Origin: Phytomonas francai
Taxonomy: Eukaryota > Euglenozoa > Kinetoplastea > Trypanosomatida > Trypanosomatidae
NCBI GenBank assembly: GCA_001766655.1
Contig: MJCC01000003.1
Location: 1,445,011 to 1,509,010, forward strand
DNA: 64,000 nt
Reading direction: 5' to 3'
Below the pieces are notes generated by a model. That model was not told where the DNA came from. It saw nothing but the letters and a program-made list of their open reading frames with translations, and did not search any database. Position 1 is the stretch's first letter. Each line of letters opens with the position of its first letter. The translations under genes and the position numbers were made by a program. Positions 1 to 10,073 of this stretch are shown piece after piece.

Positions 1-927
1 GCCGGCGGGCGGTGGCGGGGGGGGGCCGCCGCCGCGTTCGGCTACCTCGACGCCCTCCGCGCGGCCGCCCCGTGGGAGGGAAAGGAGGGCGGGGGGGGGA
101 AGGCGCACCCCTTCGCGGCCCCCGCCCCCGCCGCCGTCGCCGCCGTCCTGCGCATCGCCGTCCGCATGCTCGCGTGCATGGTCGCCGCCGCCTGGTCGCT
201 TCGGGAGGCCGTGCACCTCTTCGATTGGATGCGCGTCGCGCCGGCGGTGGCCGCGCGGCGGGCCCAGGTCCAGGCCCGCGTGCGCGGCTGCTACCACCGC
301 CTCGCCCTCGGCTTCGCCCCGGAGGAGCGCGCGCGGCTCACGTACGAGCTCTTCGAGCGCTGCTATGAGCAGGCGATGTCGAACGCCATCGTCCTCGGCG
401 TCGCCGAGCGCGACGAAAGCCCCTTGGCCTTCTCGGACGACGACCCCAGCGAGGCGGGGGCCAGTCCCGCGCCCGGGTGGGGCTCCACCTCCTCCAGCTC
501 GGTTAGTAAGCCCCTCCTGCCAAACTCGGACGCCTCGTTGCGGGGGGGCTCCCTCTACGCCCACCGCCGTCCTCTCGAGCACGGGCTCGAGTTTGTGCCG
601 GAGGGCCCGCCCAGCGTGCATACGTACGTCGTCGCCGTCTTCGAGCTATTCGCCTTGACGAACGCCGTGAACATGAATTCGCCGGTCGATAATGAAGCCG
701 GCGGGTTTGTTTGGGACTGCTCCTCATCCACGTCATGGGATACCTCGACCATGAAATCGAATACGGCCTCCTACCAACCCAATCTACGTATTCACAACAC
801 CGTGGATTCCTGCATTCGGATTTATGCGCGGACCACCAAAAATGTCGAAAAGGGTGACGTTTTCGTTTCCGCACCACCGATATATCCTCCTGTGGCCTTA
901 GCTACGGTTTCGGAGGAGAGTTTATAG
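1..927 (+). CDS. Unknown GC-rich protein, C-terminal part (5' end off the window)
   Basis: The reading frame is open from base 1 to a TAG at 925-927, so the true start lies left of the window; the first internal ATG at 166 is not a convincing start because coding-like sequence precedes it. The visible ~308 residues begin with an Ala/Gly-rich stretch, followed by a mainly helical part (around VRMLACMVAAAWSLREAVHL) with many Arg and Ala, then a Ser-rich linker and a Thr/Ser-rich tail. GC content is extreme in the first ~600 bases and falls sharply after about 620, so codon use changes inside the gene. I recognise no family. It heads the plus-strand array and is followed by a long AT-rich intergenic stretch. 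That it is coding is fairly safe from frame length and the good match of frame to GC3 pattern; its role is unknown. Confidence 0.6.
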   Translation, partial: AGGRWRGGAAAAFGYLDALRAAAPWEGKEGGGGKAHPFAAPAPAAVAAVLRIAVRMLACMVAAAWSLREAVHLFDWMRVAPAVAARRAQVQARVRGCYHRLALGFAPEERARLTYELFERCYEQAMSNAIVLGVAERDESPLAFSDDDPSEAGASPAPGWGSTSSSSVSKPLLPNSDASLRGGSLYAHRRPLEHGLEFVPEGPPSVHTYVVAVFELFALTNAVNMNSPVDNEAGGFVWDCSSSTSWDTSTMKSNTASYQPNLRIHNTVDSCIRIYARTTKNVEKGDVFVSAPPIYPPVALATVSEESL

Positions 928-1456
928 ATCTGTATTTATTTTTCCCCGTGCTTTCCTTTTTTTTTTTTCTTCTTCTTTGCCTGCACTTGTTTTGTATGTA
1001 TTTGTCTATGTGTATGTATGTATGTATGTGTGCGTGTGTTTCTGTGTGTTTGTATGTATATCACGCTTTATAATAAACATCTATAATACACATATGGTTA
1101 ACGCAAGTGTAACTTAATATAGTGGTCTTCATTCAACATATGCCTATACTTCACTTTACGCTATTGTATCAAATGGGAAGTCGTTGCCTTATAATTTATA
1201 TTTTCACTTACAGAATCGTTCCGTTTTATTTATTAGTATTACGTTTTATAGTCTTTGTTTATCATCTCTGTGCTAAGGTAGTAGCTTTATTAGAAGCATA
1301 CACGTACGGATAGGAATGGGGAATCTAAAAAATAAATTATAGATACGTGTTGTGTATAAATTGAGGGTTTATTATTATTACTATTACTATTGTATTGTAT
1401 TTATTATAAATGTTCTTGTTCTTTTTTCAGACATTTTTTAAAAACTCTTTCACTTC

Positions 1457-1498
<42 letters not shown>

Positions 1499-1940
1499 TT
1501 TCAAATTGGGAAGTTTATGTAACTATACACCGAAATGAAAATGGTCTAAGGACATTGCTATTTTTTTGTCTTATTATTACAAATAACTATCTGGGGATTC
1601 ATAGGTAATATATAAGTATCTCGGGTCGCTTAAAGGCCTTTTTGGTTATGTATTTGAGTTCCAAAATTTCGGCCGAATTTGCGCTAATGTGTCTCTAAAT
1701 TCGGCGATAAAGGTAAACATATGTAACAGAAAGAGACTTAGATTCTTGGTTAAGGCGTTGGCCTCTTTTTGAGATCTTATTACTTCTCATCATGGTGTAC
1801 CCAATGAGAAATCAAGATAGGGGAAAGCAATACATTCTCTCATTGATCTGTTATTTCCTTTTTTAACCGTATTCCGAAGGAAAGGGCCACGTTTCCGTTC
1901 CCACTGACAGGCGATGTAGCTCCATAGATCGAGGAGTGGG
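928..1940. other. AT-rich intergenic stretch with TG and TA microsatellites
   Basis: No gene is supported here. The stretch starts with a pyrimidine-rich run and TG/TATG repeats at about 1000-1060, which probably form the 3' UTR of the preceding gene. A perfect (TA)n tract lies at about 1460-1496. Small ORFs at 1122-1313 and 1390-1608 are low-complexity and read through the microsatellite. Confidence 0.6.
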
Positions 1941-1944
1941 GAGG

Positions 1945-2455
1945 GCGAGGGATGGGCTACATTTTCCCTTTAACTAAAAAATCAAAAATGGGCATGATGA
2001 TGTGGCGACTTACACCCTTCAGCTTCTGCTTATACGTGTGGTTCTCATCATCGACGCAAAGGTCTGCACCACGCTCCTCAGTACATAACCTCTCCTTTAA
2101 GTTCTCTACGGCGAATAGAATTTTTTTAAAGGGGTTTATATTTTTGGAGCTGTGAGAGTCTTCAGCTATTCAATCTTCATTGCTTCCACACCTTTACGGT
2201 GTTCGCCGCATCGGTTTCCAGAATGAGATGCGGGGGAGAGAACTGAAAATTATGGGCGAGACCGCAACGATACATGTTTCAATTATTGCTTTTAAGAACT
2301 CTGTTGGCAGTGCTCAAAATTTAATAAACCGTTGATCCCTTTTTTTTCGGCTACGCTGACAATTTCCTTCGAGCCACATTTTACCCCTGGACCTGCTCCG
2401 AAGATCCATCCGGTGGCGTACCCCAAGGTTCATGCGACAAGATCGGGTGTTTCTG
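1945..2455 (-). pseudogene. Possible decayed coding remnant on the minus strand
   Basis: This part is less AT-rich than its surroundings. Read on the minus strand it yields protein-like peptides in shifting frames: around 2350-2440 a glycine-rich piece containing LGYATGWIFGAGPGVKCGS, and around 1970-2130 a charged piece containing VENLKERLCTEERGADLCVD. Stops and frame changes separate them, one of them at the A-run near 2340. I do not recognise the family. It lies antisense to the plus-strand array, as an inserted and decayed element might. Chance open frames cannot be excluded. Confidence 0.25.
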
Positions 2456-2679
2456 CGTGTGTGAGTGTGTGTGCCTAAAAAAAAAAAATCAATTTCTACA
2501 AGCCGTGTTATTGGTATTGTTATTTTTTTCTTCTCCGAATTATTATCCGCTGTATTTGGTATTATTATCCGAAGCCTGTAATTTCACTCAACAAACTGTT
2601 AGAGAGTCCCTTTATGCGTATTTGCTACCTATCTTGAGTCGCTTTTGCTATATATATTCATCTATGCATTTTGCTTGTT

Positions 2680-2706
2680 TATTATTATTATTATTATTAT
2701 TATTAG
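2680..2706. repeat. (ATT)n trinucleotide microsatellite
   Basis: A perfect ATT repeat of about nine units sits in the intergenic region. It lies inside a hydrophobic low-complexity open frame (2457-2846) that I do not accept as a gene. Confidence 0.8.
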
Positions 2707-2943
2707 GCAACACAATGCATTGGAAAAGGATTGTACCTAGTTCTTGTGTAGTGGCCATTTCATTTATCCTGTCCTTTCAGTGTGTATTGTTCTTGCATTT
2801 TTTACTACACCTTCTCTTTGTATCAACTTATATTGTGTATGATTGAGAATAACAACTAGGAATCATCTTATACTAAGTTATTAGGTATAGGCAATCTTTT
2901 AGATACCATCAAAAATTATATCGCCCCAACCAAGTTGTTATTA

Positions 2944-3306
2944 ATGATGAAGGAGAATTCCGTAGCTCCTATTATTATGGTTTTGGGATTGATTTTCTTC
3001 TTCTTCTTTTTGTGTGTCTTGTCAACCTTTTTCTTAAATTGGTTTTTGCAGAAGCGTCAGAGGTATGCCAGCATCATCGAGGAAAACGATGTTGACTCCG
3101 ACGAGCTGAATATGGGACCTTCTAAGGTGGAAAAGTCCACCTCACCGTTAAGCCAAGACATTGCGCATGTGGGATCCGAAAATGCAAGTACGTTATCATC
3201 CGGAAGATCAAGGAATGCCTCCCGGAAGCGTTTTTTGGAATCACGGCGTGCCGCCGCTCATCAAAATTATGGTTCCGTTTCTGAAGCGCAGGAAGATGGT
3301 GCATAA
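2944..3306 (+). CDS. Small single-pass membrane protein
   Basis: About 120 residues. The frame can be opened earlier at a TTG, but ATG codons at 2944 and 2947 are the likely starts. After a short N-terminus (MMKENSVAPII) there is one strong hydrophobic segment at roughly residues 8-32, rich in Phe and Leu (LGLIFFFFFLCVLSTFF), then Lys/Arg as a stop-transfer signal, and a hydrophilic Ser/Glu/Arg-rich tail of about 85 residues that should face the cytosol by the positive-inside rule. No catalytic motif is visible and I do not recognise the family. It is followed 410 bases downstream by another membrane protein. The ordered topology and the charged, non-repetitive tail favour a real gene; short length keeps confidence moderate. 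Confidence 0.5.
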   Translation: MMKENSVAPIIMVLGLIFFFFFLCVLSTFFLNWFLQKRQRYASIIEENDVDSDELNMGPSKVEKSTSPLSQDIAHVGSENASTLSSGRSRNASRKRFLESRRAAAHQNYGSVSEAQEDGA

Positions 3307-3716
3307 GTTAGCAAATGAATTCGGGGTGCTTACACACGGTTGTGATTCTTTTATTTAAAATTTATTTATTACTGATATGCTATGCTCATGGAAGAGTAGC
3401 CTTGGTGTTATCTGTGCCTGTCTTGTCTATCGAGTTGAAAGGGGTATATATAGTTATTTTATTATAAATATTTAGGAGCATATTATCTTCTGGTCTTTTT
3501 ACACTCTATAGTTTCCATCAAATAGGAGTACATGTATCTATCTATATAGATATACTTATTTGTGTGCGAAAACCACGGGAAAAACTGTCCTCGATTTTCC
3601 ATTCTGTATCGATATTTCCCTTTCCCCCCTTTTTAAACCCAATTCATTTACAGAACGGTGGCGTTTGAAACATAATCCTCATATTTATTCTATTTTTCTG
3701 CTTTTGCCACGAGGCG

Positions 3717-5129
3717 ATGCACACCTTCCTTGGTTTATCGCGATTCTTGATAGTTTTGACGCTCTTTTGTACCTTCACCGCAACCATTGTGTTGACGGCC
3801 GACACTTCCAGCGAAAATAATCATCACATCCTGAGAAGGAATCATACCCAAAGGCCTCGGAACCTAACGCGTATAGTTGACATTGCCCCAAGAGATGTAG
3901 ATGGACACATTACACGGCTAAACTTCTCTGCATCATCCACATTTCAAGTTGATGCGATGAAAGTGAAGCTTGGTGGTATTCGTGGTGGCACTTGCATTTC
4001 CCTTCAGCCCCAGACGATATCATCGAGGGGTGGTGATGCATGCACAGTTGAGGACCCTGCCAATCCTGGTGTCGCGTATCATTTGCAAGGGTTTTATCCA
4101 CATGTCACGCCACAGCGTTTACCACGGAGCGGCGAGCTGCACATATGCTTTACGACCATCGGGGCTGATGAATTATTGCGAAGGACACTCGTGGTGACAG
4201 TTTTGCTAAATGAATCTTCCGTTAATAGCACCCTTTCTAGGGCGTTGGAGCATATTCTCACTAACCGCTGGGATGCGAGTCCTCACAGTAAGATGAATGA
4301 CTTGGGTCAATTCTCCGTTTCCTCATTCTTATCTATCCAGCAAAGCTACAGCACGTATCAAGGCTCCGCGACTTTCTCCCCGTGCGGCAGAGACATTCAA
4401 CGGGCCCTCATGACGTCGCTTGTCGAGGTCATGTCTCCTGTTCTGGGTAGACTACAGACCGCCATAAACGAAACCACGGCAAGTGATTCGCACCTTTTAT
4501 CGTGTCTGAGGATCTGGCAGATTTATCACGTTATCGGTGCCAACCCTGCTTCGGAATCGGATGCATCTAAAATGAACGGTCTTAACAAGGTATCACGTTC
4601 CCACCACAATGGAAAAGAGACTGGAGTAAAAATAACGAATAAAAGGAACGGTCTGGGTTTCACTGGTGTGGGTATCAAAGATGCAGGTGCGTGCAGTAGC
4701 AGAACTTCAATGAATCCTCCTACACTCACGCACCCACGCAGAGGTTTGCGAGGGCGGCCTATGTTTAATGGTTCCATTGACGCGTTACCGACCAGCAGCG
4801 CTGTGAGTTCCTCTAGAAAGGTGGCATTTCCTATGGAGGAAAGCTCTGCTACAAACGTGAGTTTAGGGACCTCGAACGAAAATCCTTTACCTGCGTTAAC
4901 TGAGTCATCCACAGGCATGTTCACGTCAATCATTTCGAGAGTGATAAATTATATTAAAGAACATTATGTTCGTTTGATTGTATACTTTGCCCTAGCATTT
5001 ATTTTCTTAGTGGCTACGATTTCAGCCTGCAAGTCGCGACGGAGACATTCGTACATTGCGGGAATCGGCTCCGAGGAGGAGCGGTTCCTTGTCAGCTCTC
5101 CTGAAGCATATCGGTACGGAATATTCTAA
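3717..5129 (+). CDS. Type I membrane protein with degenerate alpha-carbonic anhydrase domain
   Basis: 470 residues: a signal peptide (about 1-28), an extracytoplasmic domain, a low-complexity Ser/Thr/Asn region (about 280-405), one transmembrane helix (about 417-438) and a short basic tail. The outer domain carries landmarks of alpha-carbonic anhydrases: FYPHV at 126-130 aligns with the FHFHW zinc motif, ELH at 140-142 with the third zinc histidine, and YQGSATFSPC at 214-223 with the family's YxGSLTTPPC strand, including the threonine (T219) and the disulfide cysteine (C223). The first zinc histidine is Tyr127, and Thr/Pro in the TTPP motif are Phe/Ser, so hydration activity is unlikely. The family assignment rests on these motifs and their order; the pseudoenzyme reading is inference. 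N-glycosylation sequons (NxS/T) are frequent, fitting a surface or endomembrane protein. Confidence 0.6.
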   Translation: MHTFLGLSRFLIVLTLFCTFTATIVLTADTSSENNHHILRRNHTQRPRNLTRIVDIAPRDVDGHITRLNFSASSTFQVDAMKVKLGGIRGGTCISLQPQTISSRGGDACTVEDPANPGVAYHLQGFYPHVTPQRLPRSGELHICFTTIGADELLRRTLVVTVLLNESSVNSTLSRALEHILTNRWDASPHSKMNDLGQFSVSSFLSIQQSYSTYQGSATFSPCGRDIQRALMTSLVEVMSPVLGRLQTAINETTASDSHLLSCLRIWQIYHVIGANPASESDASKMNGLNKVSRSHHNGKETGVKITNKRNGLGFTGVGIKDAGACSSRTSMNPPTLTHPRRGLRGRPMFNGSIDALPTSSAVSSSRKVAFPMEESSATNVSLGTSNENPLPALTESSTGMFTSIISRVINYIKEHYVRLIVYFALAFIFLVATISACKSRRRHSYIAGIGSEEERFLVSSPEAYRYGIF

Positions 5130-5625
5130 CTATATATTTTTTCGCATTAATATTATGTATTGTGAACTTTAAAAAAAATCTACTATTGTACTAATTTTAC
5201 TTCTTTAATTCCAAGATGGAGGAACAAGTTTTTCGGGTATATGAGTCCGACTGACATCGGAGGAAGTCGCTAATTTAGTTGCAGGGAAGAGTCCATCCAC
5301 CTGAAAGTGGTCATTTAACGGGAAAAAAAGCGGCACAATAAGACGAAAATTGGTAAAATGGCAATTATTATACCCGGCTAGCTTCCACATTCCCTCTTTA
5401 AGTCAAGGATCTGAGCAAAAATACAAAGCCTCAGTGAATTACCTCGATATAATGGTGTTTTTTTTTATTTCCACGATAAACTTTTAGAACTTAACGAGGA
5501 GTTATTTTTTTTCTCATGAAATACTATCCACCTTCTTCTTGTTGTTTTTTTTCATCGTCATATGCATAACCCTTCTTTCATTTTATGAGTTGTACTCTTT
5601 TAAATAGCTTAGTTCAGACCGGAAA
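5130..5625. promoter_or_regulatory. Intergenic region with pyrimidine-rich trans-splicing tract
   Basis: About 500 AT-rich bases. The last 170 contain repeated T/C runs (5460-5605) followed by TAG/TTAG at about 5605-5614, which is a plausible spliced-leader acceptor for the WD40 gene starting at 5626. The assignment follows from the polypyrimidine-plus-AG rule; the exact AG is uncertain. Confidence 0.45.
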
Positions 5626-7968
5626 ATGGTCTCGCCAAACCTGTTTGCGCACTGTGACGACGCCCTGTGTGTTGCAGAGGACAATGCTGTCGCTTTTTTT
5701 GCTTCTAAGACTTTAAAAAAGTTCCGTGAGGAGCGTTTCACCGGAGCCCGTCTATGTGGTCTCTACATCCAAGCCACATCTGACGGGAAGCAGAATACAT
5801 TGCATGTTCTGGATGTCGAAGCAAATTGGTATGCACTATCGATGAAGCCAGTTGCAGTCAAATCCAGCACAACCATATTTCTGGAGTCCAATTCTACACC
5901 GCTAACTACTGCGGCTGCGGGACGTCCACGTGTCAGTTCTGTCAAGCGATCCAACACTTCGACAACTGAAAAAAACTCTAAAGGTATTCGTGATGCGCAC
6001 TTTTACGAACTCAAGGGTCAGTTGTACGCGATTCTTTTAACCGATCATGCTGTATATGAGGTATCACTCAATTTGAACCATAACATTAATGCTGTTAAGA
6101 TTATTTCATTTCCAACCCCTATCTCAGACTGTTTTCTTGCAGTGGGCACACACACTGGGCTTGTTGTGGTTGCACAGAGGGCCCAACGCTGGCTTCAATT
6201 TTCGCTGCCGAAGGACCGAGCAGACGTGGCAACGGAGAGCCTGTCGCACCGGCGCGTGCTTCCTATTTCTATCCAAAGCATGGCATGCAGCCCAACAGGT
6301 GAGGCGATTGCATTGGGTGGGTGTCGTGGAGAGCTTGTCGTTTTTCCTGATGTAAGCAGCACTCACTTCTTCTCTGACCACTGGCATCACACCCCCCTGA
6401 CTGCCCTAAGCTTCTCCGTGGACGGATCTACCCTATACACCGGTGCGCACGAGTCCATCCTCCTAGTGTGGGACACTTCCTCCTTCACACACCGAAAGAT
6501 TACATGTGGTATCGGCACCATCCGCTGTGCGGTGCCGTCCGTCTCGTCTGGCACCAGACTCCTCTTGGCGTGCAACACAACAACCTTGGCGATGGTAAAC
6601 CTCCTGAATATGGCGATGGAGGTCTGCGTGGAAGGGATTGAATGGGCGTCGAGTGAGGCGTACAGCGGCCTTGTGGTGGACCGATGGATGGGGCAACCGG
6701 CTGTCATTGTGACAGGGCTTCCGAATGTGCTGCGTATTTGTGACCCTATGACCCAGCAAGCCGTCTACTCGCTTCATATTTCTTCCCAGCAGGAAACGAT
6801 ACCCATGCCACCACGCCACGGTATTCACCACGCAGGTTTGTTAGCCGACGGCCGTGTACTTGTCACTTATGAATCCTTCACACCAACAGCCCTTCCACCT
6901 ATGCTGCGCTTCTGGGCATACGATGCCAGTCAAAAACGACATGTGGAGTCTCAAACTATTTATAAACCACACGAGAGCCAAGTTTTAGCACTCTGCGTGG
7001 ACAAGAACAATCGGCGTGTCTTTACGCTTAGTCGAGAAGCTGTCAAGTGTTGGGAGGAGGTTATCGAAGACGCAAACGACGCTATTGCGACGGCCCATCG
7101 CAGCTGGCGTAATCAGTCAACTAATCCTACGCCGTCCCTCGACGTTGTGGATATGACACTATCAACGGATGGAACTCTCTGCTTTGTGGCTGACGACTGT
7201 GTCCATATGTACGCGGTGGCGGAATGCCACGCAGGTCAACCGTGGGCTAAGCTTTCTTGTCTGGTTCAAAACTCCAGTATGGAGCCCTTGGGCGACCTAC
7301 TGCTGAACGAGACCGACAGGGTGGTGGCGGCGCACGACGGGGCGCACGTGTTTCTTTGGGACTTGGCGTCCCCCAGAAGGAGCACCGCACGCTGCGTCGC
7401 CCCCTCGGGCTCGGGGAACGCGACCATCACTGCACTTTGCCAGTTTACGCCTCACTCACTGCTAGTCGCATGCGACAATCACAGTTTCGTCGAGATAAAT
7501 TGCGATACCACGAATTATTTCGGTAAAATCCTTGGTGTGGTTAAAAGCACACTATCAAGTCGTATACTTCACATGGCTAGCCTGTTTACTGGAAGCGGCA
7601 CTGAGAAGAAAGAACGACAGATAGCTGTCATCGACGATGTCTCCGGATTTCGCGTTATCAACGTATCAATTCCGAGTCATACACTCGAGGAGGTGAAGTT
7701 CACAGAAGATGCGGTCCGAAGCGCCGAAGCACAGAGTACAGCTGAAGAGGATAAAAAATTGATTAGCACTTACTTCGGAGATGACACCGCATGGCGGCGT
7801 AAGAACACTGACACAGAAAATGACAATTGGGGTAGTCTTGCGAACACTGCTCGCGTCAAAAAGGCCAACCTCTGGCTAAGAAACGTCCTTCAGGAGCCAT
7901 CATACACGGCGCCTTCAATGAGTTCGGTTCTCTCACTCTACTTGAGGGCACAAAATGGTCTAAGTTAA
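5626..7968 (+). CDS. UTP17: WD40 protein, probable U3 snoRNP subunit UTP17/WDR75
   Basis: 780 residues with WD-type beta-propeller repeats. Recognisable blades include residues about 220-285, where LGGCRGELVVFPDV is followed by HWHHTPLTALSFSVDGSTLY and then HESILLVWDTSS. The HWHH...LSFS..G..L.(S/T)G..ES.L..W pattern is characteristic of WDR75/Utp17, a member of the t-UTP/UTPA subcomplex that loads on nascent pre-rRNA and helps 18S rRNA maturation in the nucleolus. Further degenerate repeats run to about residue 650, and the last ~100 residues are charged and probably helical. The length is close to that of WDR75 orthologues (around 800-900). The ATG at 5626 is preceded by a pyrimidine-rich tract and AG. 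A different large WD40 protein remains possible because trypanosomatid propellers are divergent. Confidence 0.6.
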   Translation: MVSPNLFAHCDDALCVAEDNAVAFFASKTLKKFREERFTGARLCGLYIQATSDGKQNTLHVLDVEANWYALSMKPVAVKSSTTIFLESNSTPLTTAAAGRPRVSSVKRSNTSTTEKNSKGIRDAHFYELKGQLYAILLTDHAVYEVSLNLNHNINAVKIISFPTPISDCFLAVGTHTGLVVVAQRAQRWLQFSLPKDRADVATESLSHRRVLPISIQSMACSPTGEAIALGGCRGELVVFPDVSSTHFFSDHWHHTPLTALSFSVDGSTLYTGAHESILLVWDTSSFTHRKITCGIGTIRCAVPSVSSGTRLLLACNTTTLAMVNLLNMAMEVCVEGIEWASSEAYSGLVVDRWMGQPAVIVTGLPNVLRICDPMTQQAVYSLHISSQQETIPMPPRHGIHHAGLLADGRVLVTYESFTPTALPPMLRFWAYDASQKRHVESQTIYKPHESQVLALCVDKNNRRVFTLSREAVKCWEEVIEDANDAIATAHRSWRNQSTNPTPSLDVVDMTLSTDGTLCFVADDCVHMYAVAECHAGQPWAKLSCLVQNSSMEPLGDLLLNETDRVVAAHDGAHVFLWDLASPRRSTARCVAPSGSGNATITALCQFTPHSLLVACDNHSFVEINCDTTNYFGKILGVVKSTLSSRILHMASLFTGSGTEKKERQIAVIDDVSGFRVINVSIPSHTLEEVKFTEDAVRSAEAQSTAEEDKKLISTYFGDDTAWRRKNTDTENDNWGSLANTARVKKANLWLRNVLQEPSYTAPSMSSVLSLYLRAQNGLS

Positions 7969-8948
7969 ACATCAAAGGGTCCTGAGGATAAATAAAATGA
8001 CTACTGTTTCGAAGGACAAGTCAACAGTTTGGTGAATGGTCTTTAGTTGTTTGGCGGATACCGCGTACTACGAATTTCTATGCAATGTTTAATAAATCTT
8101 GATTAAAATTTAAAGTCGTATAAACCATGTTGCTTCAAGATTAAGTATTAACTTTCACCCTTTTCACAGATAAGGTGTTAATATTAACATTATATACAAC
8201 GCTGATAAGCATAATTCCATTGAATTGGAGACTATGACCGTAAATGACTCAATATTGAGCGAAAATAGATGTCTTTCTTCTTTTTATTTGATTTAATTTC
8301 TAGCATCTATGAAGATATTGGTAATTCCTAAGGTATCCATTCCAAACCACTCTATCAAAGAGTCAAAGAGAACTAGTTGGATAAATAAGAGCGTAACTAT
8401 GGAAATATTTTCTCGAGGTTAGCTTTTTGTATAGTGCCAATAAAAAGAAGAGAAACCAGCACGAAGTCCCATTAATGACATAGGTTACAATTAAGACAGA
8501 CTTTTTCCAATCTGGGAGAGCAAGAAATAACACTGACACAGATGGATTCAAGGTGGTACCCTCCGCTGTTGTTATTGCTTTCCTGTTTTATTGTCTGCGT
8601 AGTGCAGAGGGGGGAGGGGGGAGATGAACCTACTTACAGGTAAAGGATATAGGAAATTCTGCTTTGGGTAAACTGATGATTCCATAATCGGCAAACCAAC
8701 CGAATCAAATATGCACAATTGCTCAATAAACGAGGGTGATTCATTCTGTTTCCAAAACGAAACGAAAAACGTGCCAAAAGTGTTTAACCATGGGATGATT
8801 GTATCTTAAATGTCTATTCAATTTTAGGCTTTGGAATATTTTTTCCACTTTTTTCTTTGATTGTCTTCATTTTTTTTTTTTTTGGATTCTTTGCTAAACT
8901 CTTTGAAAAGAATACACAAAGAAAATTCTGGATATTCTAAACACGCAC
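7969..8948. other. Intergenic region, AT-rich; poly-T tract before next gene
   Basis: Almost 1 kb with no convincing gene. A short purine run (ggggggaggggggga) lies near 8608-8624. A T-rich tract at about 8820-8885, followed by AG near 8909, is a likely polypyrimidine and acceptor pair for the gene at 8949. The minus-strand 62-codon ORF at 8363-8551 has no supporting features. Confidence 0.5.
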
Positions 8949-9839
8949 ATGGATCTAAATGAGCTTCTCGTTAAAACGACAACAGCTGCTGAGGACAGTG
9001 GGGCCAGCAGTGAAGTATGGGTAAAAGGTAGGCGTAAGCGGAAGAGGTCCTCGCAGGAAGTCCAGGTCAGCAGTTATAATCGTCAAGAACCTGCAATAAT
9101 CACACGTCAAGATACTATAGGAAGGGATATGGGGCCCACCACGGCAGAAATGACGCGTGAACGGGGAGAGAATGTCGTATCCTCAGCGCTGGTTAACTCA
9201 AACTCGCGTAGTGGTGTGCTTAGCAGTTCTATCATAGCTTGTTTAGTGATCGACTACATGTTTTGTAGGGAGCTCGGTGGACGCCACAGTGTGTGCAGTA
9301 CGCAAAACAAGCTTTCGTCCATTCATGGTCGAGCTCGTGAACTTATGGTATCACAGCTTGCGGCGGAGCGCGCGGGCTGCTCGGTTGTGGCATCTTGGGC
9401 AATGCTTCACTACCTGCCTATCATTCAGCCCATCGGGGGACTTCGGTCTAGCGTAAAATGGGAGAATTATCCGGATGCCGTTGTCAAGTATCGCCGGACG
9501 CTGCAAGTGTGTGACATTAGACGAGACTTGATTGGCGGAGTGACTGCTGAGCAAACACCTCATTTCCGAGACTTCGCGCTGCGCATCCTGGAGGTTTCTT
9601 TGGAAGGCAAGACACCACAGCTAGTCCAAGCACAGGATACGGCGAAGGAGAGTGCACAAGGGCGCAGTTTTCAGTTGGAGAAGAGCGACCTGCCTCACGG
9701 CAAGGGGGCAAAAAATTGCAACGAAGTTCAATTATCGTTTCAAACCGCCAGTCGATCTTCAAAGGATGAAAAGAGCCTCGTTGCGTTCTCCATAGATGAG
9801 TTTTTAAACCCTTCCTCTGCATCTTCGGAAGAGGACTAG
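8949..9839 (+). CDS. Unknown basic protein with N-terminal nuclear-localisation-like cluster
   Basis: 296 residues ending in TAG. The N-terminal ~90 residues are polar and contain a strong basic cluster, KGRRKRKRSSQE (about 27-38), that would serve as a nuclear localisation signal. Residues about 95-220 form the only compact, probably helical region (IIACLVIDYMFCRELGG through FRDFALRILEVSL), rich in hydrophobic residues without being transmembrane. The last 75 residues are charged and disordered and end in an acidic ASSEED. I do not recognise the family. It lies between the WD40 protein and the exonuclease in the same plus array; the intergenic distance to the next start is about 330 bases and holds that gene's splice signal. 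Existence as a gene is well supported by length and composition; function is unknown. Confidence 0.6.
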   Translation: MDLNELLVKTTTAAEDSGASSEVWVKGRRKRKRSSQEVQVSSYNRQEPAIITRQDTIGRDMGPTTAEMTRERGENVVSSALVNSNSRSGVLSSSIIACLVIDYMFCRELGGRHSVCSTQNKLSSIHGRARELMVSQLAAERAGCSVVASWAMLHYLPIIQPIGGLRSSVKWENYPDAVVKYRRTLQVCDIRRDLIGGVTAEQTPHFRDFALRILEVSLEGKTPQLVQAQDTAKESAQGRSFQLEKSDLPHGKGAKNCNEVQLSFQTASRSSKDEKSLVAFSIDEFLNPSSASSEED

Positions 9840-9983
9840 GTCCATAAGAATGAGGAGGTCCAATGGAATTTCCGACGTATATTTTAGACCCGTCGTGTTG
9901 GAGCCTAAAGACAACAATTTTTCAAAAATACTCATGCTATTTGAATTGCTTATTCTGCGCTCAGAAAGGTTAGGTAGTGCATT

Positions 9984-10073
9984 CCTCTCTCTCTCTCTTT
10001 CTTTTCTTACCTCGACTTCATTCTTGCTGAATCTTTTCCTATTTCTATATCTGTATTTTCTTCTTTTTATCAG
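9984..10073 (+). promoter_or_regulatory. Polypyrimidine tract and AG acceptor for trans-splicing
   Basis: A run of about 85 mostly T/C bases starts with CTCTCTCTCTC and ends in TTTTTATCAG, the AG lying at about 10072-10073, roughly 100 bases before the ATG of the RNB exonuclease. In kinetoplastids such tracts direct spliced-leader addition and also set the polyadenylation site of the gene upstream. The 100-codon ORF at 9850-10152 simply translates this tract. Confidence 0.65.

Noticed and set aside
2457..2846. 129-codon hydrophobic ORF
   Set aside because: Low complexity, reads through a (ATT)n microsatellite and a poly-A run, no conserved feature.
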